A DNA stretch of 64,000 nt from CAZPXZ01 sp965221505. Lineage in GTDB: Bacteria; Pseudomonadota; Alphaproteobacteria; Rhodobacterales; CAZPXZ01. The DNA lies in assembly GCA_965221505.1 (NCBI GenBank), contig CBDCSI010000002.1, positions 124,001-188,000 on the forward strand, given 5' to 3'. The notes beneath the pieces are model-generated. The model did not search any database and was not told where the DNA came from. It saw only the letters and a program-made list of their open reading frames with translations. Of this stretch, positions 55,923 through 64,000 are shown piece by piece (positions within the stretch are counted from its first letter, which is position 1; every line of letters begins with the position of its first letter). A program made the position numbers and the translations under genes.

Positions 55923-56288
55923 TTACGGTTGCTCGCAGTAGAAAATCTGATCCGCACTGGTAGTCCCGCCATCCTCTACGTTTGTGAAGTCGTAATAGTA
56001 TGCCGTACCGTCTGGTTCGACGACCATCGAGTAGTTGAACTCGTCGCCAAAGTCCCAACGACGATCAATTCCTGCGACATAAAACGCTGCCGCGTGGGTG
56101 AAACTTGCTGCAGAGACGGACCCGACTCCGGTCCCATCCCCGTCAATCGGGCCCCGCTCGAGTCGTACAAGCACCGCATCTTGGGCGAATGGGCTCTCGA
56201 AGCAATTCCACCGCTCGATATCTTCTTCAGCGCTAGCAAAGCCGACAGTCACGGCCACAATCCCAAACGCCAACAACATCCGCTCCAT
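55923..56288 (-). CDS. Small secreted protein of unknown function
   Basis: A 121-residue protein with a Sec signal (MERMLLAFGIVAVTVGFASA, cleavage before EED). The mature part is acidic, rich in aromatic residues (FNYSMVVEPDGTAYYYDF), with two Cys (C29 and C118) that could form a disulfide. GGGGAG precedes the ATG. Codon use is less GC-rich than that of neighbours, which may indicate acquisition. No family recognised; periplasmic or extracellular location is inferred from the signal peptide. Confidence 0.82.
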   Translation of the reverse strand: MERMLLAFGIVAVTVGFASAEEDIERWNCFESPFAQDAVLVRLERGPIDGDGTGVGSVSAASFTHAAAFYVAGIDRRWDFGDEFNYSMVVEPDGTAYYYDFTNVEDGGTTSADQIFYCEQP

Positions 56289-56840
56289 CGGTACGCTCCC
56301 CGCTACATTACCCGTGTCCGCTCCATTCTACCGGGTCAGTTGGTAGTCTCCAATCTTGACCCACTGCCGATCCGCGCGTGTCCGACCGGGACGACCGCGT
56401 GGATCAGCGCTTGCGGGGTCGCAGTTTGTAACGGCACGTCTCCTAACCCGAGCCATGGGAGTCAGCCGCTTCCATCCGCCGGCAGGCGCATGCAAATCGG
56501 GCGACGACCGACTGCCAACCGACCGGCAGCCGCTTCCGACGTCGGACCCGACGGGCACACCAAGTGTTGCGCGCGAGCCCGAGAGCACAAACGTACGGAC
56601 GACCGCTTAGAACTCCGGGAAGCGATTCCGGTCACAACGTTGCGAATCGCCTCTGCAGGGCGGAGCGCCGGTTCGCGAACCCAAACCCCGTACAGTTGCG
56701 GAAACCGGAAGCCGCCGGTGGGCGAGCGAGGCAGATTCGGATCGGGTAGCCGCCGGGGCCCCCGAGCCGGACGCACTTCGAGCCCGTCTTGGCGCTTCTC
56801 GAGTCCGTCCCGGAAATCGCTCCGGGATCCGGGCAACCCG
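56289..56840. other. Intergenic region, no gene seen
   Basis: 552 bp between two minus-strand genes. Frames on both strands were read without finding a recognisable protein or tRNA. It presumably holds the promoter of the secreted-protein gene. Confidence 0.5.
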
Positions 56841-57794
56841 TCAGGCGAGGCGCGCGCTCCGGCACCGGTCGGCATTGGCCAGCAGGGACAGAATTCGCTC
56901 CCGCACTCCCTCGGCGTCCACGCCGACGCAAACCCGCACTGGTCGCGTGCCCGCATCCGGGTCCTCGACGGTGCGCCCGATCTCGGGACCTTCGAGCTCG
57001 ACGCGCAGAGGAACGTCCTCGAACTCGAAGAACCCGGGTTCCGCCACGGCGAGAACGGCCGCCGGATCGTGCATGAAACACCCGTCGAGACCGTGTTTCT
57101 TGCGGTGCCAGCCGAAGTAGAACTGGACGGCCTCGTTCAGGAACCCGCCGATGACGGGCGACGCCTCGGCGAGACCGGCAAAGTCCTCCGGGGTGCAGCG
57201 AACCCGCTCGGTCACGTCGAGTCCGACCAGCGTCACCGGCCAGTCGGCGGCGAAGACGCGCGCCGCGGCATGCGGATCGCTCCAGATGTTGGCTTCGGCC
57301 CAGGGGCTGGCGTTTCCCGGACAACGGACGGCGCCGCCCATCACCACCACTTCGCGAACTCGTTCCCGGATCGCCGGCGAACGCTCGAGCGCCCGCGCGA
57401 CGTTGGTGAGCGGCCCGACCGGGCACAACGTCACCTCCCCCTGGGACGCGGCGACGAGGTCGACGATGCATTGCGCCGCGTCGCGCGGGTCCGGCGACCC
57501 CGCCGGCTCGGCCGCCGGAACGGTCCCGAACCCGTCGTTTCCATGCACGAAGTAGCCGGGCGGACGCAGGGGCTGCGCCAGCGGCGCCGCCTCTCCCTCG
57601 GCTACCGGAACCGAAGCGCCGGCCAATTCCGCGAGCCGCAGCGCGTTGCGGGTCGCGACCGGGACGTGCACGTTGCCGAAGACCGACGTCAGGGCGACCA
57701 CCTCCAGGGCCGGATGCGCGAACGCGAGATGGACCGCCATCGCGTCGTCTATCCCGGGATCGGTGTCGATCAGGACCCTCGTCTTCATGGGCAT
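56841..57794 (-). CDS. Inosine-uridine-type nucleoside hydrolase
   Basis: A 317-residue enzyme that hydrolyses the N-glycosidic bond of ribonucleosides. The N-terminal metal motif is LIDTDPGIDDAMAV. Also seen: TNVARALERSP, VVVMGGAVRCPGNASPWAEANIWSDP, and the distal metal ligand in CFMHDPAAVLA. Two Met codons (MPMKTRV) are possible starts; GGGGAAG favours the first. Divergent from the LysR gene, with a 276-bp gap. Possible roles are nucleoside salvage or nucleoside-derived ribose use. Confidence 0.94.
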   Translation of the reverse strand: MPMKTRVLIDTDPGIDDAMAVHLAFAHPALEVVALTSVFGNVHVPVATRNALRLAELAGASVPVAEGEAAPLAQPLRPPGYFVHGNDGFGTVPAAEPAGSPDPRDAAQCIVDLVAASQGEVTLCPVGPLTNVARALERSPAIRERVREVVVMGGAVRCPGNASPWAEANIWSDPHAAARVFAADWPVTLVGLDVTERVRCTPEDFAGLAEASPVIGGFLNEAVQFYFGWHRKKHGLDGCFMHDPAAVLAVAEPGFFEFEDVPLRVELEGPEIGRTVEDPDAGTRPVRVCVGVDAEGVRERILSLLANADRCRSARLA

Positions 57795-58070
57795 CGCTTC
57801 CCCGTTCTTCGTCGCGCCGGGCGGAGACCCGAACTCGCACGAGCCTCGGGACACGCGCCGCAGCCGGCCCGGCCCCGTCGCAGGGTACTACGCAAGCGTC
57901 TTCGCTTCACCCGAAGGCGAGCGCAGAGAATCGCGGCCGGCACCCGTTCGGTCGATCCGCGGACGCGCGCGCCCCCGCTCCAGGATGACACGGCTCCGGC
58001 ACGCGCTACGATTGCACGCGTATCGTCTTCCGCGGTTCCCTCGTTCGCACACCGGTCGGAATGTCCCCTC

Positions 58071-58958
58071 ATGCCTGATTTTCGCGATATGCAGGTGTTG
58101 GAAGCGCTGGGACGGCACCGGCACTTCGCCCGCGCCGCGAAGGAGTGCGGGATTTCGCCGCCGGCGATCTCGGGCCGCCTTCGCAGCCTGGAGCGGCAGC
58201 TCGGCGCACAGGTGGTCAAGCGCGGCAACCGATTTCTGGGCTTTACGCCGGAAGGCGAAATCGCGCTCCGCTGGGCGCGCCGGATCGTCGCCGACGCCGC
58301 GGAGATGCGGCTCGAGATCTCGCGGGCCCGGGGCGCGCTCGCGGGCGGGATGTCTCTCGGTTCCGTGCCGACCGCGCTTCCCTGGGCGGCGCGAATCGCG
58401 TCCCGGCTGATGCGTGCGCATCCGGAACTCCAAATCGAAATCCGGTCCATGTCCGCGTCGCAGCTCCACCAGGAACTTACCAATTTCGGCGTCGCGGCCG
58501 GCGTCACCTATCTGGACGAAGAGCGGCCGGCCTCCTCCCGGTCGACGCATCTCTACGACGAGCGATACGTCCTGGTCGCGCCGTCCTCCCTGGCGCCCCG
58601 GACCGGGGGAGCCGCGACCTGGAGCGAGGCGGCGCGACTGCCGCTCTGCCTCTTGACCCGGGACATGCGCAACCGCCAGCGGCTCGACCAGATCTTCACG
58701 TCCGCGACCGGCGCGGCGCCGCAACCGAAACTGGAGACCAACGCGATTACGGTGGCCCTCGCTTCCGTCGCGGACGGCGACACGGCCACGGTAGCGCCGG
58801 AGATTCTCGCCGAGACCCTGCCGCCGGCCCGCTTCGTCTGCCTTCCGCTTCGCGAGCCGGACGCCCGCACGCCGATGGGGATCGTGTACCGCGATATGGA
58901 CCCGACTTCGCCGGCGCTCGACGGCCTTCTGTCCGTACTCGACGACCTCTCGCGATAA
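58071..58958 (+). CDS. LysR-family transcriptional regulator
   Basis: A 295-residue regulator: N-terminal HTH (FRDMQVLEALGRHRHFARAA, then KECGISPPAISGRLRSLERQLG) and a C-terminal substrate-binding domain (about 90-295). It lies 87 bp before the formate dehydrogenase genes on the same strand. LysR proteins in this position (FdsR-like) typically control fds operons; here that is inferred from context. Confidence 0.93.
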   Translation: MPDFRDMQVLEALGRHRHFARAAKECGISPPAISGRLRSLERQLGAQVVKRGNRFLGFTPEGEIALRWARRIVADAAEMRLEISRARGALAGGMSLGSVPTALPWAARIASRLMRAHPELQIEIRSMSASQLHQELTNFGVAAGVTYLDEERPASSRSTHLYDERYVLVAPSSLAPRTGGAATWSEAARLPLCLLTRDMRNRQRLDQIFTSATGAAPQPKLETNAITVALASVADGDTATVAPEILAETLPPARFVCLPLREPDARTPMGIVYRDMDPTSPALDGLLSVLDDLSR

Positions 58959-59045
58959 GCTGCGCCGAAGACGCCTTTACTTCCGGGCTATTGCACAGCC
59001 TTCTCTCCGGTGTTCCCATCGCGCAGGTTCGAAAAGGAGACCTTC

Positions 59046-60752
59046 ATGAGCAGCGTCACGTCACCGGAGCAAACCAGCGGCGCCGGCGTCTGGAAGTCCG
59101 GCCGCGGGCGCGGCCGGCGCACGCCGAAGGGTCGGCAATACGACGAGAGCGCGCTCGAGGAGGTGCGGGCGCTCCTCGGCGACCGACCCCGCGACCGCGA
59201 CCTCCTGATCGAACACCTACACCTCGTCCAGGACCGCTACGGCCATCTCTCGGCGGCGCATCTTCGGGCGCTGGCGGAGGAGATGCGGATCGGCCAGGCC
59301 GAGATCTACGAGGTCGCGACTTTCTACGCCCATTTCGACGTCGTAAAGGAAGGCGAGACGCCGCCCCCTGCGATCACCGTTCGGGTTTGCGATTCGCTGT
59401 CCTGCGAGCTGGCCGGCGCACAGGCGCTGATGTCGGAGTTGCGGTCGCGCCACTGCGCATCCGAGGTTCGCGTCGTCCGAGCTCCCTGCATGGGACGGTG
59501 CGACACCGCCCCGGCGATCGAGATCGGCCATAACCATATCGACCGCGCGACCCCGGATTCTGCCGCGCGCGCGATCGAGGCCCGGGACTTCCACCCTCGC
59601 ATTCCGCCCTACGCCCCGTTCGACGCCTACCGTTCGGCGGGCGGCTACGCGTTTCTGGAAGCGTGCCGGGCCGGGAACCGCACGCCCGACGAGGTGCAGG
59701 AGACGGTTCTCGCCTCCGGGCTTCGGGGGCTCGGCGGAGCCGGATTCCCGTCCGGCCGGAAATGGTCGTTCGTGCGGGCGGAGCCCGGCCCCCGCTATCT
59801 CGCCGTCAACGGGGACGAAGGCGAACCCGGGACGTTCAAGGACCGGTACTTTCTGGAGCGCGATCCGCATCTGTTTCTTGAGGGAACGCTGATCGCGGCC
59901 TGGGCGGTCGAGGCGGAGCGGGCCTACCTCTATATCCGGGACGAGTATCCGGCGGCGCTCGAAATCCTTCGTCGCGAAATCGAGGCGATCGAGCGCGCCG
60001 GACTCGCAGCCCCGGGTTACCTCGAGCTGCGGCGCGGCGCCGGCGCCTATATCTGCGGCGAGGAGTCGGCGATGATCGAGTCGATCGAGGGCAAGCGGGG
60101 CCTGCCGCGCCACCGGCCGCCCTACGTCGCCCAGGTCGGCGTCTTCGGCCGACCGACCCTGGTCCACAACGTCGAGACCCTGTACTGGATCGCGCGCGTC
60201 TGCCGGGAGGGGCCGCAGATCCTGAACGGCGTGGAGCGCAACGGACGGACGGGCCTGCGCTCCTATTCCGTCTCGGGCCGAGTGCGAAACCCCGGCGTCC
60301 ATCTGCTGCCGGCCGGCTCCACCATCCGCGAGGTGATCGAAGCCGCGGGCGGAATGCTCGACGGACACCGCTTCAAGGCCTATCAGCCGGGCGGCCCGTC
60401 CTCGGGCATCCTGCCGGCCTCCCTGGACGACGTGCCGCTCGACTTCGATACGCTGCAGCCCCACGGCACCTTCATCGGATCTGCCGCGATCGTCGTCCTG
60501 TCGGACCGCGACCGCGTTCGGGACGCCGCGCTCAACATGCTCCGGTTCTTCGAAGACGAGAGCTGCGGCCAGTGCACGCCCTGCCGCGTGGGCTGCGAGA
60601 AAGCGGTCAAGCTCATGCAGGCGGAGCGCTGGGACGAAGCGTTGCTGGAGGACCTCTGCGCCGTGATGGAAGACGCCTCGATCTGCGGCCTCGGTCAGGC
60701 GGCGCCGAACCCCATTCGCCTCACGATGAAACACTTCCCGGAGGAGGTCTGA
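59046..60752 (+). CDS. NAD-dependent formate dehydrogenase diaphorase subunit (fused NuoE/NuoF-like)
   Basis: A 568-residue fusion. The N-terminal thioredoxin-like [2Fe-2S] domain has Cys at 115, 120, 148 and 152 (CDSLSC and APCMGRC), equivalent to FdsG/NuoE. The C-terminal flavin domain has GLGGAGFPSGRKW, GDEGEPGTFKDR, and the [4Fe-4S] motif ESCGQCTPCRVGC, equivalent to FdsB/NuoF. It transfers electrons from the molybdenum subunit to NAD+. AAGGAG 6 nt before the ATG decides the start. A 3-bp gap to the alpha subunit indicates one operon. Confidence 0.94.
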   Translation: MSSVTSPEQTSGAGVWKSGRGRGRRTPKGRQYDESALEEVRALLGDRPRDRDLLIEHLHLVQDRYGHLSAAHLRALAEEMRIGQAEIYEVATFYAHFDVVKEGETPPPAITVRVCDSLSCELAGAQALMSELRSRHCASEVRVVRAPCMGRCDTAPAIEIGHNHIDRATPDSAARAIEARDFHPRIPPYAPFDAYRSAGGYAFLEACRAGNRTPDEVQETVLASGLRGLGGAGFPSGRKWSFVRAEPGPRYLAVNGDEGEPGTFKDRYFLERDPHLFLEGTLIAAWAVEAERAYLYIRDEYPAALEILRREIEAIERAGLAAPGYLELRRGAGAYICGEESAMIESIEGKRGLPRHRPPYVAQVGVFGRPTLVHNVETLYWIARVCREGPQILNGVERNGRTGLRSYSVSGRVRNPGVHLLPAGSTIREVIEAAGGMLDGHRFKAYQPGGPSSGILPASLDDVPLDFDTLQPHGTFIGSAAIVVLSDRDRVRDAALNMLRFFEDESCGQCTPCRVGCEKAVKLMQAERWDEALLEDLCAVMEDASICGLGQAAPNPIRLTMKHFPEEV

Positions 60753-60755
60753 GCC

Positions 60756-63545
60756 ATGGCCGAAGAGTCCAACGGTTCGCCGCAGTCAATTCGTTTCACG
60801 CTCGACGGAAAGGAAGTCTCGGCCCGCCCCGGCGAAACCATCTGGGAAGTCGCCAACGGTAAGGGTTTCCGCATCCCGCATCTTTGCCACGCCGACCAGC
60901 CCGGCTACCGGCCGGACGGCAACTGTCGCGCCTGCATGGTGGAGATCGAGAACGAGCGCACGCTGGCCGCCTCCTGCATTCGGCAGCCGACGCCCGGCAT
61001 GGTCGTGCATACCCGATCGGAACGTGCACAGCGAGCGCGACGCGCCGTCATGGAACTCCTTCTCGCCGACCAGCCGGAGCGCGACGCCGCGCGCGACCGC
61101 TCGTCCCATCTCTGGGACATGGCCGACCTGCAGGGAATCGAGTCGAGCCGCTATCCGGCCGTGGAGCGGGAGCGAATTCCGCTCCTCGACGGCAGCCACG
61201 TCGCCATGCGGGTGAACCTCGATTCCTGCATCCATTGCGGTCTCTGCGTCCGTGCATGCCGCGAGGTGCAGGTCAACGACGTGATCGGCATGGCCGCGCG
61301 GGGTCGGGATTCCCGCGTCGTGTTCGACTTTGCCGATCCGATGGGCGACTCGACCTGCGTCGCCTGCGGCGAGTGCGTCCAGGCCTGCCCGACCGGCGCG
61401 CTGATGCCGGCCAGCGAAATGGACGATCGGGAGATCGGTGACAGCGCCTCGCATGATCGGGAAGTCCGCTCGGTCTGCCCCTATTGCGGCGTGGGCTGCC
61501 AGATCGAATACAAGATTCGAGGAGACCGCATCCGGCGCGTCGACGGCGCGAACGGCCCGGCCAACGAGGGGCGGCTCTGCGTCAAGGGACGATTCGGATT
61601 CGATTACGTCGGCCATCCCCATCGGCTCACCGTACCCCTGATCCGGCGCGACGACGCGCCGCCGAAGGGTCTCGACGTCGACCCTGCCGACCCACTGTCG
61701 CACTTTCGGCAGGCTACGTGGGAAGAGGCGCTCGACGCGGCCGCGAACGGCCTTCGGTCCCTCCGCGACCGGGAAGGCGGGAGAGCGGTTGCCGGTTTCG
61801 GTTCCGCCAAGTGCTCCAACGAGGAGGCGTATCTCTTCCAGAAGTTCATCCGGCAGGGCTTCGGGCACAACAACGTCGATCACTGCACCCGCCTTTGCCA
61901 CGCCTCGTCGGTTGCGGCGCTGATGGAGAACATCGGCTCGGGCGCGGTGACCGCGACCTTCAACGAAATCGAGAACGCCGACTGCGCCATCGTCATCGGC
62001 GCCAATCCGGTCGAGAACCACCCGGTCGCAGCGACGTATTTCAAGCAATTCGCCCAGCGAGGCGGAACCCTGATCGTGATGGATCCCCGCGGCGGCGGGC
62101 TCGGCCGCCACGCGACGCACCGGCTCCGCTTCCGGCCCGGCAAGGACGTCGCCCTCTTGAACTCCGTCCTCCACGTCGTCTTCGCCGAGGACCTTCAGGA
62201 CGACCAGTACGTCGCCGGCTTCACGGAAAACGTCGACGCCCTCCGCGCCACCGTCGCCCGGTATTCGCCGGAAGACACGGCCGAGGAGACCGGCATCGAC
62301 GCGGAGACCGTCCGCACCGTCGCGCGCGCCTTCGCCGGTGCGCGCGCCGCGATGATCTTCTGGGGGATGGGCATCTCCCAGCACGTGCACGGAACCGACA
62401 ACGCCCGCTGCCTGATCAACCTTGCCCTCGCCTGCGGACAGGTCGGCCGGCCGGGAACCGGACTGCATCCGCTGCGGGGCCAGAACAACGTGCAGGGCGC
62501 CTCGGACGCGGGCCTCATTCCGATGTTCCTGCCGGACTACCGGAGCGTCGCACTGCCCGGTGCGCAGCGGCAGTTCCGGGAACTCTGGAGCGTAGATATC
62601 GATCCGCAACCCGGACTCACCGTGGTCGAGATCATGGATGCGGTGCACGCCGGCGATATCCGCGGCATGTATATCCTCGGCGAGAACCCCGCGATGTCGG
62701 ACCCCGACGTATCCCACGCCCGCGAAGCGCTCGCCAAGCTGGACTGTCTGGTGGTTCAGGACATTTTCCTGACCGAAACGGCGGGATATGCGGACGTCGT
62801 CCTGCCGGCCTCCGCGTGGCCGGAAAAGAGCGGAACCGTGACCAACACGAACCGCCAGGTCCAGATGGGCCGGAAGGCGCTGGACGCACCCGGGGAGGCG
62901 CGGGAGGACTGGCGCATCCTCGTGGACCTCGCGAGGCACCTGGGTCTGGACTGGGACTACTCCCATCCTTCCGAGGTATTCGCCGAGATGAAGCGCGTCA
63001 TGCCGTCGCTCGACAACATCACCTGGGATCGGCTGGAGAGAGAGAACGCGGTGACCTACCCTTCCCTGTCCCCGGACGACCCTGGCCAGCCGGTGGTATT
63101 CGGCGACGGCTTTCCGCGCGAGAACGGACGGGGCCGGTTCGCCCCGGCCGAATCGACGCCGCCGGCCGAGTTGCCCGACGAGTCCTTCCCCTTCGTACTC
63201 ACCACCGGTCGGCAACTGGAGCACTGGCACACCGGTTCCATGACCCGTCGCGCATCCGTGCTGGACGCCGTCGAGCCCGAGGCGAACGCATCGCTCAACC
63301 CGGCGACCCTCGAGCGGATGGGCGTTCGTCCGGGCGAGCGGATCCGAATCGCGACGCGCCGGGGCCGGATCGAACTCATGGCGCGCGCGGACCGCGGGAT
63401 CGCCGAGGACATGGTGTTCGTGCCGTTCGCATATGTGGAAGCGGCCGCCAACATGCTCACCAATCCGCAACTGGATCCGTACGGGAAGATTCCCGAGTTC
63501 AAGTTTGCCGCCTGCAGGGTCGAGCCCGTTGCGCTCGGGGGCTGA
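60756..63545 (+). CDS. Formate dehydrogenase alpha (molybdenum) subunit, FdsA/FdhF type
   Basis: A 929-residue cytoplasmic subunit oxidising formate to CO2. Domains in order: [2Fe-2S] ferredoxin-like (C44, C57, C60, C74), two [4Fe-4S] clusters (SCIHCGLCVRAC and TCVACGECVQACP), the [4Fe-4S] site of the Mo domain (CPYCGVGCQ), then the bis-MGD domain. The Mo ligand is probably the second Cys of DHCTRLCHASS, so this is a Cys not a selenocysteine enzyme. The C-terminal dinucleotide-binding domain has TTGRQLEHWHTGSMTRR. No fdhD or FdsD-like gene is in view; they may be downstream. Confidence 0.94.
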   Translation: MAEESNGSPQSIRFTLDGKEVSARPGETIWEVANGKGFRIPHLCHADQPGYRPDGNCRACMVEIENERTLAASCIRQPTPGMVVHTRSERAQRARRAVMELLLADQPERDAARDRSSHLWDMADLQGIESSRYPAVERERIPLLDGSHVAMRVNLDSCIHCGLCVRACREVQVNDVIGMAARGRDSRVVFDFADPMGDSTCVACGECVQACPTGALMPASEMDDREIGDSASHDREVRSVCPYCGVGCQIEYKIRGDRIRRVDGANGPANEGRLCVKGRFGFDYVGHPHRLTVPLIRRDDAPPKGLDVDPADPLSHFRQATWEEALDAAANGLRSLRDREGGRAVAGFGSAKCSNEEAYLFQKFIRQGFGHNNVDHCTRLCHASSVAALMENIGSGAVTATFNEIENADCAIVIGANPVENHPVAATYFKQFAQRGGTLIVMDPRGGGLGRHATHRLRFRPGKDVALLNSVLHVVFAEDLQDDQYVAGFTENVDALRATVARYSPEDTAEETGIDAETVRTVARAFAGARAAMIFWGMGISQHVHGTDNARCLINLALACGQVGRPGTGLHPLRGQNNVQGASDAGLIPMFLPDYRSVALPGAQRQFRELWSVDIDPQPGLTVVEIMDAVHAGDIRGMYILGENPAMSDPDVSHAREALAKLDCLVVQDIFLTETAGYADVVLPASAWPEKSGTVTNTNRQVQMGRKALDAPGEAREDWRILVDLARHLGLDWDYSHPSEVFAEMKRVMPSLDNITWDRLERENAVTYPSLSPDDPGQPVVFGDGFPRENGRGRFAPAESTPPAELPDESFPFVLTTGRQLEHWHTGSMTRRASVLDAVEPEANASLNPATLERMGVRPGERIRIATRRGRIELMARADRGIAEDMVFVPFAYVEAAANMLTNPQLDPYGKIPEFKFAACRVEPVALGG

Positions 63546-63632
63546 GGCCGGCTGGGCGCCGGGCCGGATTCCGGGAACGGTCGCCGCCGGACCGGATTGC
63601 CCTCTTCGCGGACAGCCGGAACAGGACCCTCC

Positions 63633-64000
63633 ATGAGCCCCGAGGCCTCGCGCCGGAGCGCGGTCGTCGTCGGCGGCGGCCAGGCGGGTCTTTCGGTCTG
63701 CGAAGGCCTTCGCGCCTTCGGGCACGAAGGGCCGATCACGCTGGTCTGCGGCGAACCCCACCCGCCCTACCAGCGCCCGCCGCTCTCCAAGGCGTATCTG
63801 GCCGGCGCGTTCGAGCGGAACCGTCTGTTCCTGAAGCCGCCGGCGTTCTACGAGGAGCACGCGATCGAACTCCTCACCGGGGATCGCTGCCGGTCCGTCG
63901 ACCGCGAGTCGGGCACGGTGGAGCTGGAGTCGGGCCGACGCATTCCCTATGACGTGCTGGCCCTGGCGACCGGGTGCCGACCCAGGCCCCTGCCGCCGTC
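63633..64000 (+). CDS. FAD-dependent oxidoreductase (ferredoxin reductase type), N-terminal part
   Basis: The first 122 residues of a pyridine-nucleotide-disulfide-type flavoprotein; it runs off the window. Seen: FAD-binding AVVVGGGQAGLSVCEGLR, PPYQRPPLSKAYLAG (typical of rubredoxin/ferredoxin reductases for oxygenase systems), and LALATGCRPRPLP. It lies 87 bp after the formate dehydrogenase alpha subunit. A role in shuttling electrons between NAD(P)H and a ferredoxin is inferred. Confidence 0.9.
   Translation, partial: MSPEASRRSAVVVGGGQAGLSVCEGLRAFGHEGPITLVCGEPHPPYQRPPLSKAYLAGAFERNRLFLKPPAFYEEHAIELLTGDRCRSVDRESGTVELESGRRIPYDVLALATGCRPRPLPP

Noticed and set aside
61890..61915. Selenocysteine at the formate dehydrogenase active site
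   Set aside because: The active-site region encodes Cys codons in DHCTRLCHASS; no in-frame TGA is present.
60786..63860. 1024-codon open frame antisense to the formate dehydrogenase alpha subunit
   Set aside because: Shadow frame produced by high GC. The plus strand encodes an unmistakable FdsA-type protein with all cofactor motifs; the antisense product has no motif.

Overview
The window is a high-GC chromosomal segment from a bacterium that looks alphaproteobacterial. The signs are the 41-residue zinc-free form of ribosomal protein bL36, the rsmE/ubiA neighbourhood, an NAD-linked Fds-type formate dehydrogenase, several binding-protein ABC importers, and frequent GTG/TTG starts with ATGA/GTGA overlaps. 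The species cannot be named from sequence alone. Coding density is high, with metabolic operons broken up by single accessory genes of defence or stress type.

Region 1 (1-20654) is devoted to carbohydrate or polyol uptake and catabolism. The first operon encodes an ABC importer (two permeases, an ATPase with an unusual signature motif, a small 3-TM protein), followed by a Tm-1-like protein, its usual TIM-barrel partner and a cupin. Facing it is an isomerase plus Gfo/Idh/MocA dehydrogenase pair. A solitary OLD-like ATPase with a TOPRIM-like end lies between the two transport systems. The second operon (9483-17966) has a binding protein, two permeases, an ATPase, a SelA-fold PLP enzyme, a short-chain dehydrogenase and two paralogous glycerol-1-phosphate-dehydrogenase-like enzymes. 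Another dehydrogenase and isomerase follow. Together these can import and oxidise, epimerise or eliminate an unknown sugar, polyol or (amino)sugar acid.

Region 2 (20957-31271) mixes accessory and housekeeping genes: an orphan macro-domain protein; an XRE-ImmA/IrrE plus PIN module, with a possible third gene and a promoter containing a perfect 15-bp palindrome; rsmE and ubiA separated by a frameshifted AAA ATPase; a DMT exporter; tRNA-Val(GAC); bL36; and another AAA ATPase.

Region 3 (31468-39815) is a complete Liv-type importer (G, H, M, F and binding protein) between two adenylate-forming CoA ligases, which suggests uptake and CoA activation of an aromatic or other carboxylic acid.

Region 4 (40152-48354) holds hipBA with a frameshifted hipA, a third Gfo/Idh/MocA dehydrogenase, a gene-poor kilobase, and an AAA-PD-(D/E)XK gene. 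That last gene is split by a 2.5-kb IS4-family element whose transposase carries an N-terminal DUF4338 (DruA-like) domain. The target duplication shows that the host gene already carried an amber codon.

Region 5 (48529-64000) contains a voltage-gated-type K+ channel, pyrD between two class III aminotransferases, a heavy-metal/metalloid permease with its ArsR regulator (tail put out of frame by a 14-bp tandem duplication), a small secreted protein, a nucleoside hydrolase, and a LysR-regulated formate dehydrogenase (fused NuoE/NuoF-like subunit and molybdenum subunit). An FAD oxidoreductase starts next and runs off the end. The four damaged genes found (AAA ATPase, hipA, AAA-PD-(D/E)XK, arsR) are all accessory or stress genes.
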